The notes beneath the pieces were generated by a model. It was given only the letters and a program-made list of their open reading frames with translations, was not told the origin of the DNA and did no database searches. The translations under genes were made by a program, and so were the position numbers. From an uncultured bacterium (GTDB taxonomy: Bacteria > Spirochaetota > Brevinematia > DTOW01), in contig CALFVP010000124.1 in the NCBI GenBank assembly GCA_937928175.1, positions 1 to 11,494 of the forward strand: DNA of 11,494 nt, read 5' to 3'. Shown here piece after piece: positions 6,732-11,494 of the stretch (the stretch's first letter is position 1; each line of letters begins with the position of its first letter).

Positions 6732-7504
6732 TGAATATAGATTCAGAAAAGATTTTTCTTGAAGATTGTAAGATATTGGATATATCTTTACTTGGTCAAT
6801 ACTTAGAGGTAGTACTGGAATCTTTTTATATATCTAAGTACGTAAAACCAGGGCAATTTGTAAATGTTAAACTTAAAACACCTTTTTTTAGAAGACCGTT
6901 TACTTTGTTTGATAAGGGTACAAATTCTTTTTCTATACTAGTTAAGATTGTTGGCAAAGGTACAAAAGAGATATCAGAAATGAAAAGAGAGCAGTTTTTA
7001 AACGTTTTAGGTCCTTTGGGTAATTCTATTTTTGATTTTGATTTGTACGGTCTGGATGCTATTGATTTGGTTGCTGGAGGGGTTGGTATTGCTAACATGT
7101 TATCTGTTGCAAAACTTTTTAAAGCTTCCAACAAAAAAGTTAGATTATTCTGGGGAATAAAAACAAAATCTGAGTATTTTGAAAAGTTTTTTGAATACTT
7201 TGATGAGATTTTTATATCTTCTGAGGATGGTTCAATTGGCCAAAAAGGAGTTATAACTCAAGTACTTAATGAAAATTATACTGGTAACAAAGTTTATGCT
7301 TGTGGTCCAGTTAAAATGCTAAAAGCAATCTTGGAGGATAAAGTAATATTACCTAATGATGTTGTATGCTCGCTTGAATCTGTAATGGGGTGTGGTATTG
7401 GAATATGTTACGGTTGTAGTATTGGTAACTCTCAATACGGTTACAAGTTAGTATGTAAAGATGGTCCTAACTTCTTATTAAGTGAAATAAAGAGTTTAAT
7501 ATAA
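6728..7504 (+). CDS. pyrK: PyrK-type electron transfer subunit (FAD, [2Fe-2S]) of dihydroorotate dehydrogenase
   Basis: PyrK passes electrons from dihydroorotate oxidation in PyrD (type 1B) to NAD through a [2Fe-2S] cluster and FAD. In the 258 residues there is a ferredoxin-reductase-like fold: RRPF (55-58) for FAD, GPLGN (95-99), the NAD-site glycines GGVGIA (117-122) and CGP (192-194). The iron-sulfur ligands are Cys222, Cys227, Cys230 and Cys243 in MGCGIGICYGC and VCKDGP, the spacing expected of PyrK. Sulfide dehydrogenase/NfnA-type subunits are related, but the cysteine arrangement and length favour PyrK. pyrD is not in the window. GAGGAAG (6714-6720) lies 7 nt before the first ATG; a second ATG at 6731 is possible. 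It overlaps ribF by 4 nt. Confidence 0.9.
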   Translation: MMNIDSEKIFLEDCKILDISLLGQYLEVVLESFYISKYVKPGQFVNVKLKTPFFRRPFTLFDKGTNSFSILVKIVGKGTKEISEMKREQFLNVLGPLGNSIFDFDLYGLDAIDLVAGGVGIANMLSVAKLFKASNKKVRLFWGIKTKSEYFEKFFEYFDEIFISSEDGSIGQKGVITQVLNENYTGNKVYACGPVKMLKAILEDKVILPNDVVCSLESVMGCGIGICYGCSIGNSQYGYKLVCKDGPNFLLSEIKSLI

Positions 7505-7536
7505 GTTTGTTCAATTTTGTTAATTGTTTTGTTTTG

Positions 7537-7565
7537 TTGATATAGGTTTTGTTTTTTTAAATAAT
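7537..7565 (+). promoter_or_regulatory. Candidate purA promoter
   Basis: TTGATA (7537-7542) and AATAAT (7560-7565) are spaced by 17 bp, each one mismatch from the sigma-70 consensus. The site sits in the 82-bp gap between pyrK and purA. Transcription would start near 7572, just before the ribosome-binding site GGAGTG (7575-7580). The gap is T-rich, contains no hairpin that could act as a terminator, and is too short for a purine riboswitch plus expression platform. Readthrough from pyrK also remains possible. Confidence 0.4.
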
Positions 7566-7586
7566 ATTTACGATTGGAGTGAATTT

Positions 7587-8870
7587 ATGATTACTTTAGT
7601 TGTTGGAATGCAGTGGGGTGATGAAGGTAAAGCTAAGGTTATTGATCTTTTAGCTTCTAGTTACGATTATGTTGTTAGGTATCAAGGTGGAGCTAACGCT
7701 GGACATACCGTTGTTGTTGATGATAAAAAATTCATATTTCATCTTTTGCCTTCTGGACTTATGAATCCTAGTGCTATTGTTGTTGTTGGTAACGGTGTTG
7801 TTATTGATATTGATCAACTTTTTGATGAAATTCAAAGTCTTGAAAATCTTGGGTTTCCAGTTAGAAATAGAGTTATTATAAGCGATAAAGCACACGTTGT
7901 GATGGAGTACCATAAGATAATAGATTCTCTTAGAGAAAAAGCATCACCAAAAAAAATAGGTACTACTTCAAGAGGTATAGGTCCTTGTTATGAAGATAAA
8001 ATTTCAAGGCGTGGAATTAGAATTAGTGATATTGTTAATTTAGAGGTTAATCAGCTTGCTAAGAAGATCGAAACATTTGCTCAAGAAAAAGTATTTTTGA
8101 TGAAGAATCTTTACAACTATGATTATGATTTTAATGCTTTGAAACTTGCTGAAAGTTGTAAAAGTAAGTTTGAAAGTTTGGGAGTTGAGGTTAGAAATAC
8201 GGAAATTTTGTTAAATCGAGAGATAAATAGTGGGAAAAGTGTTCTTTTTGAAGGAGCACAAGGTATATTACTTGACATAGATTTTGGTACATATCCTTAC
8301 GTTACATCTTCGAATGCTTCGAGTAGTGGGGTTTCAACTGGTACTGGGGTTTCTCTTAAGAAAGTTGATAATGTTATAGGTATAGTAAAATCTTACACAA
8401 CGAGAGTTGGAGAAGGACCATTTCCTACTGAGCAAGATAACGATATTGGACAAGAAATAAGAAATAAAGGTGGTGAGTTCGGTGCAACTACTGGAAGACC
8501 TAGAAGATGTGGTTGGCTTGATCTGCCACTTCTTAGGTACTCTTCTATAGTTGGTGGAATTACTGAAATATTCCTTACAAAAATTGATGTTCTATCTGAT
8601 TTAGATGAAATAAAAGTTTGCACAGATTACAGTATTGATGGAGAAATTTTTGATATGCCACCGTTTATGGATCCACAAACACTTTATAGCGTTAAACCAA
8701 TTTACAAAACGTTTAAAGGATGGAAAAAGAAATTGTCAGATGTAAAGAAATTCGAAGACTTCCCAAAAGAAGCAATAGCTTACATCGATTTCATTCAACA
8801 ATCTCTAAATGTTCCTATAACTTACGTATCTGTTGGTCCTGAAAGACATCAAACCGTTATCTTAAAATAG
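7587..8870 (+). CDS. purA: Adenylosuccinate synthetase PurA
   Basis: PurA joins IMP and aspartate, using GTP, to form adenylosuccinate, the first step from IMP to AMP. From this start the protein has 427 residues, the normal length. Key parts are the P-loop QWGDEGKAK (9-17) with catalytic Asp12, GGANAGHT with His40 (34-41), IGTTSRGIGP (124-133), FEGAQG (221-226), GTYPYVTSSN (234-243) and GATTGRPRRCGWLD (299-312). Ala16 replaces the glycine of the usual GDEGKGK. The ATG at 7587 is chosen because GGAGTG (7575-7580) lies 6 nt upstream and the protein then begins MITLVVGMQWGDEG as in the family; an open frame reaching back to 7524 adds 21 unrelated residues. The stop overlaps the DUF192 stop region by 9 bp on the other strand. 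Confidence 0.96.
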   Translation: MITLVVGMQWGDEGKAKVIDLLASSYDYVVRYQGGANAGHTVVVDDKKFIFHLLPSGLMNPSAIVVVGNGVVIDIDQLFDEIQSLENLGFPVRNRVIISDKAHVVMEYHKIIDSLREKASPKKIGTTSRGIGPCYEDKISRRGIRISDIVNLEVNQLAKKIETFAQEKVFLMKNLYNYDYDFNALKLAESCKSKFESLGVEVRNTEILLNREINSGKSVLFEGAQGILLDIDFGTYPYVTSSNASSSGVSTGTGVSLKKVDNVIGIVKSYTTRVGEGPFPTEQDNDIGQEIRNKGGEFGATTGRPRRCGWLDLPLLRYSSIVGGITEIFLTKIDVLSDLDEIKVCTDYSIDGEIFDMPPFMDPQTLYSVKPIYKTFKGWKKKLSDVKKFEDFPKEAIAYIDFIQQSLNVPITYVSVGPERHQTVILK

Positions 8871-9293
8871 AATTTCATCTCCTGGTTTTATATTTATTTC
8901 ACTTGAAACGTTTGATAGTATCTCTAATACGTATTTTGAAGGTTTTGATGAAGTAACTTGTTTTGTTGATAGAGGTTCTGGGTAAAAAACATCTATTACT
9001 TTTTTATTTGAATCTATAAATATTATCGCTAGTGGTAGATAAGTATTTTTCATCCAAAACGATAAGTATTGTTCTTCTGGAAATATGAAAAGCATACCTT
9101 CGTTTGTTTTGATCGTCTTTCTAAACATTAGTCCTAATTCCCATTCTTTCCTGGAGCTTGCTACCTCACACGTGAATTTTATATTCTTTACGTATACGTT
9201 AGTTTTTTGTTTAGTTTTTTGTGTGTACAAACTTGGTATTGCTAAAGATCCTGGTAGTATTAGTAAGAGAATTATTATTATAATCTTCTTCAT
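8862..9293 (-). CDS. Secreted DUF192 family protein
   Basis: This 143-residue protein has a signal peptide (about 1-18, KK followed by a long Ile/Leu run, with SLA as a possible cleavage site) and a DUF192 domain over nearly all the rest. The DUF192 pattern is clear: ELGLMFRKTIKTNEGMLFIF (52-71), then SFWMKNTYLPLAIIFID (78-94) and the closing SSKPSKYVLEI and KPGDEILF. The family is small, widespread and often exported; its biochemical role is not established as far as I know. It begins 4 nt after the flgK stop, with AAGG at 9301-9304 inside the end of flgK as ribosome-binding site, so the two are one transcription unit. The 3' end overlaps purA tail to tail by 9 bp. Confidence 0.88.
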   Translation of the reverse strand: MKKIIIIILLLILPGSLAIPSLYTQKTKQKTNVYVKNIKFTCEVASSRKEWELGLMFRKTIKTNEGMLFIFPEEQYLSFWMKNTYLPLAIIFIDSNKKVIDVFYPEPLSTKQVTSSKPSKYVLEILSNVSSEINIKPGDEILF

Positions 9294-9297
9294 ACAA

Positions 9298-11217
9298 TTA
9301 CCTTACTGTGCCCATTCTATTTATTATTGTATCTAGCATTGAGTCTATGTATGTTATAAACCTTGCTCCTGCTTCGTAAGCTCTTTGGTAAGATATGAGT
9401 TTTGTTAATTCTTCATCTAAGTTAACACCTGATATAGATTCTCTGAGTTTCTTAAGATTTTGGATTACAAGTTCCTGTTTTTTATAAGCGACTTCTGATA
9501 TGTTTCCTCTTGTACCTACATCTCCAATAATAAACTTTAAATATTCAAGGAAGGTACTATCTCTTTCAAGCATAATTTTTTTATCTTTAAGTCCTGCTAT
9601 TAACAGAATGTTAGAATTATCTCCCATGCCGTTAGTTGTATCTGGTATTCTATCTCCGTTTAGGTCTTTACCTCCTGCTGCTGCAATTAATCTAGGATCT
9701 CTGTCTATAAGGGGGTTTAGATCTATCCATAAAGCTGGTTCGTCTAATGGTGATACGGAATAGTAATTTATGTTTCCCCTAATTTGAGATACTTGTTCTA
9801 TGTTTTCCCAATTGAAAGAGTTTAATTCGCCACTTCCGTGTAGTATGCCTGCAAAACCTACAAGAAAATTACCACTATCACTTAAATACCTTATTACAAA
9901 GTCAGGATAATCAGAATTTTCTGACATTTTGGCTTTTATTGTGAGTTCACCTCTATGGTTAAGGTAAGCTACAACGTGTGCTCCAGAGTTATTTATTTTC
10001 TCTATAACGCTTTTAACGGTATCGTTTTCGTTGTATTCCACTGTTATATTAGGTCCCCCTGGATAATTCGGTCCAAAGTTTATTATTCCCGTTGAATTTA
10101 TAAAGTCATCTAATTTAAGTTTATTTACTCCTGTTATTTTAAATATAGCTGTTTTATCGAATATTCCATCTTCGTTGGAGTCGTAATTACCTCTCAGATC
10201 AGGAGTTATAGGTTTTTTTACCCAGAAATCTATTCCTGTTGTGCCATCTAGTCCAAAACCATCCCTATGTATTTCGTTAACCGATTCGATAAGGTTTATA
10301 GCAAAAGAGTTAATTCTTTTCATATCGTTCAATAGATCAATATCTCTTGCGTATATAAGTCCTAAAAGTTCACCATCCGAAACTTTAAGTTTTCTTTCCG
10401 AACTTCCTATGTAAAGATCAACAAAACCTTTATTTTGAGAATTTGGTATTCCTATAATTTCGTGATAATGTTCACCTTGTACTAGTATTTCACTACCTAC
10501 TGTAACTATAAATTCATCTTTATCACTTCTACCAACCCTTACATTCATGATTTTTGAAAGTTTTTCAATAATTGCATCTCTTCTATCGTAAAGGTCATTG
10601 GGGTTATCTCCTAAAGCTTCAAGTTTTTGAATTTGATTGTTTAGGTGAGCAATCTCTTTTATATATCCGTTTATTTCGTTTATTTTCTGTTTTATTAACT
10701 CGTTTGCTTGTTCCCTGAGTTTTACGATAGAATTGTATTCATGTCTTATTTGGCTTGCTAGTGCTTTTGCTTTCTCTACTAAAACTACTCTAGATGATAT
10801 CTCTGTTGGATCCATTGAGACTTTATGTAAAGCGTCAAAGTATTCATCTAGTGCAGTTCTTATATTTGGTCCTTCTGGTTCGTTGTATATAAGTTGAAGT
10901 TGATATAAAAATTTTCTTCTTGCTTCCCAGAAACCAAGAGTACCGTTTTCAAAAATTATTCTGTCATCGAGAAATTGATCTCTAGCTCTGACTATATCCT
11001 CAACAGCAACACCTGTGCCTATTTGCCCCGGGGTTGTTTCTCTATTCCAAGATGGATCGTATATAGGATGAAAAGATTTTAAGTGTATAACTTGTCTAGA
11101 ATATTCTGGATTATTTAGGTTTGATATGTTGTGACCTGTGGTTTTTAGTGCATCAGAATGAGCTAATAAACTCTTTCTACCTACCTCAAGATTATGAAAA
11201 CTTGATAGTATGGCCAT
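9298..11217 (-). CDS. flgK: Flagellar hook-associated protein 1, FlgK
   Basis: FlgK (HAP1) is exported by the flagellar type III system and joins the hook to the filament, which in spirochaetes lies in the periplasm. The 639 residues contain the conserved N-terminus (1-45, with GRKSLLAHSDALKTTGHNIS and NPEYSRQ), a spirochaete-like stretch (TTPGQIGTGV, 61-70; QLIYNEP, 108-114), a long helical coiled region (about 150-220), a flagellin hook IN-type motif (about 390-428), and the C-terminal helix with ELTKLISYQRAYEAGARF (603-620) and MLDTIINRMG (627-636). Two acidic loops of DxNxDxxxD type flank the middle domain (346-354, 518-526). AGAGGTG (11223-11229) lies 5 nt before the ATG. FlgL, which commonly follows flgK, is absent; a secreted DUF192 gene follows instead. 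Confidence 0.96.
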   Translation of the reverse strand: MAILSSFHNLEVGRKSLLAHSDALKTTGHNISNLNNPEYSRQVIHLKSFHPIYDPSWNRETTPGQIGTGVAVEDIVRARDQFLDDRIIFENGTLGFWEARRKFLYQLQLIYNEPEGPNIRTALDEYFDALHKVSMDPTEISSRVVLVEKAKALASQIRHEYNSIVKLREQANELIKQKINEINGYIKEIAHLNNQIQKLEALGDNPNDLYDRRDAIIEKLSKIMNVRVGRSDKDEFIVTVGSEILVQGEHYHEIIGIPNSQNKGFVDLYIGSSERKLKVSDGELLGLIYARDIDLLNDMKRINSFAINLIESVNEIHRDGFGLDGTTGIDFWVKKPITPDLRGNYDSNEDGIFDKTAIFKITGVNKLKLDDFINSTGIINFGPNYPGGPNITVEYNENDTVKSVIEKINNSGAHVVAYLNHRGELTIKAKMSENSDYPDFVIRYLSDSGNFLVGFAGILHGSGELNSFNWENIEQVSQIRGNINYYSVSPLDEPALWIDLNPLIDRDPRLIAAAGGKDLNGDRIPDTTNGMGDNSNILLIAGLKDKKIMLERDSTFLEYLKFIIGDVGTRGNISEVAYKKQELVIQNLKKLRESISGVNLDEELTKLISYQRAYEAGARFITYIDSMLDTIINRMGTVR

Positions 11218-11244
11218 AATTACACCTCTCTTAAATGAATCGGA

Positions 11245-11280
11245 AAAATATACTCATTTTAAATGATTTTAGTATATCTT
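11245..11280. repeat. Nested inverted repeat between flgK and yidD, possible operator
   Basis: Outer arms AAAATATACT (11245-11254) and AGTATATCTT (11271-11280) pair at 9 of 10 positions. Inside lies a second palindrome, TCATTT-T-AAATGA (11254-11266), sharing one base with the left outer arm. The octamer TTAAATGA occurs here (11259-11266) and again at 11231-11238, next to the flgK ribosome-binding site. The arms are AT-rich and no T-run follows, so a transcription terminator is unlikely; the position between divergent starts suits a regulator site. Chance is a real alternative in DNA this AT-rich. Confidence 0.35.
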
Positions 11281-11314
11281 GATTTTGCTAGTAGAAGTTA
11301 ATTAACTTTAGTTT

Positions 11315-11494
11315 ATGAAAAACTTTTTAGTGAAAGTTATAGAATTTTATCAAAAGTTTGTAGGACCGCTAAAGGGGCATACTTGTAGGTTTTATCCTAC
11401 TTGTTCTGAATATACCAAGCAAGCCATAGTAAAACACGGGATATTCAGAGGTATTTGGCTAGGAGTAAAAAGAATATTGAGATGTAATCCTTTC
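11315..11494 (+). CDS. yidD: YidD, membrane protein insertion efficiency factor, 5' part
   Basis: YidD is a small basic protein that associates with the inner membrane and assists YidC/Sec-dependent insertion; its gene commonly sits in the rnpA-yidD-yidC neighbourhood, which here would lie to the right. Sixty residues are visible and the frame runs off the window. The family signature is plain: CRFYPTCSEYTKQAI (24-38), HG (41-42) and the final RILRCNPF (53-60), including the conserved cysteines at 24, 30 and 57. Known YidD proteins are about 70-90 residues, so most of it is present. An in-frame TAG at 11309-11311 fixes the start at the ATG of 11315, although no Shine-Dalgarno sequence is visible. 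It is divergent from flgK. Confidence 0.93.
   Translation, partial: MKNFLVKVIEFYQKFVGPLKGHTCRFYPTCSEYTKQAIVKHGIFRGIWLGVKRILRCNPF

Noticed and set aside
7524..7586. Extended N-terminus of purA starting at 7524
   Set aside because: The extra 21 residues match nothing in PurA, no ribosome-binding site precedes 7524, and the predicted promoter lies downstream of it. GGAGTG before 7587 fits well.
11230..11264. Sigma-28 (FliA) type promoter for flgK
   Set aside because: On the minus strand TAAA and CCGATT occur in the right order, but the spacing is about two bases short of the TAAA-N15-GCCGATAA pattern and GATT is a poor match to GATAA.
1..11494. CRISPR arrays, insertion sequences, tRNA or rRNA genes, prophage genes
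   Set aside because: No regular direct repeats, transposase motifs, tRNA cloverleaf or rRNA segments were seen; nearly every base is covered by housekeeping genes.

Overview
This is a low-GC bacterial window packed with housekeeping genes, most likely from a spirochaete. Three things point that way. The FlgK hook-filament junction protein has an N-terminal half that reads like spirochaetal FlgK. Adenylosuccinate synthetase carries the P-loop form GDEGKAK, which I recall from Leptospira, instead of the usual GDEGKGK. The genome is AT-rich and the operons are compact. The affiliation is an inference; no rRNA or other decisive marker is present. I see no insertion sequence, CRISPR array, tRNA, rRNA or phage gene.

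Layout. Positions 1-424 (minus) are the 5' part of lepA (EF4), running off the left edge. A 114-bp divergent region follows. From 539 to 7504 seven plus-strand genes lie head to tail with gaps of 25 nt or less, or overlaps, and probably form one transcription unit: an exported protein with a transglutaminase-like Cys/His/Glu domain and TPR-like repeats; the diadenylate cyclase cdaA; its partner cdaR (YbbR protein); a degenerate GlgC/GlgD-like nucleotidyltransferase with a left-handed beta-helix tail; hisA with an insertion of about 80 residues; ribF; and pyrK. purA (7587-8870) follows an 82-bp gap with its own promoter candidate. On the minus strand, flgK (11217-9298) and a small secreted DUF192 protein (9293-8862) form a two-gene unit converging on purA with a 9-bp tail-to-tail overlap. 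At the right edge yidD starts at 11315 on the plus strand, divergent from flgK across a 97-bp region with a nested inverted repeat.

How the genes work together. CdaA makes cyclic di-AMP and CdaR is its membrane-anchored extracytoplasmic regulator. In many Firmicutes these two are followed by glmM; here the third place is taken by a sugar-nucleotide-transferase relative that has lost its nucleotide-binding loop. RibF makes FMN and FAD, and FAD is the cofactor of PyrK, so those neighbours fit together. HisA and PurA belong to histidine and purine synthesis, which are linked through AICAR. FlgK serves the flagellum and YidD assists membrane protein insertion.

Most of the window is conventional. 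The points most worth a second look are the HisA insertion, the catalytically degenerate GlgD-like protein in the cdaA-cdaR cluster, the exported transglutaminase-like/TPR protein heading that cluster, and the dyad between flgK and yidD. Every intergenic stretch is shorter than 300 bp. I found no convincing intrinsic terminator.
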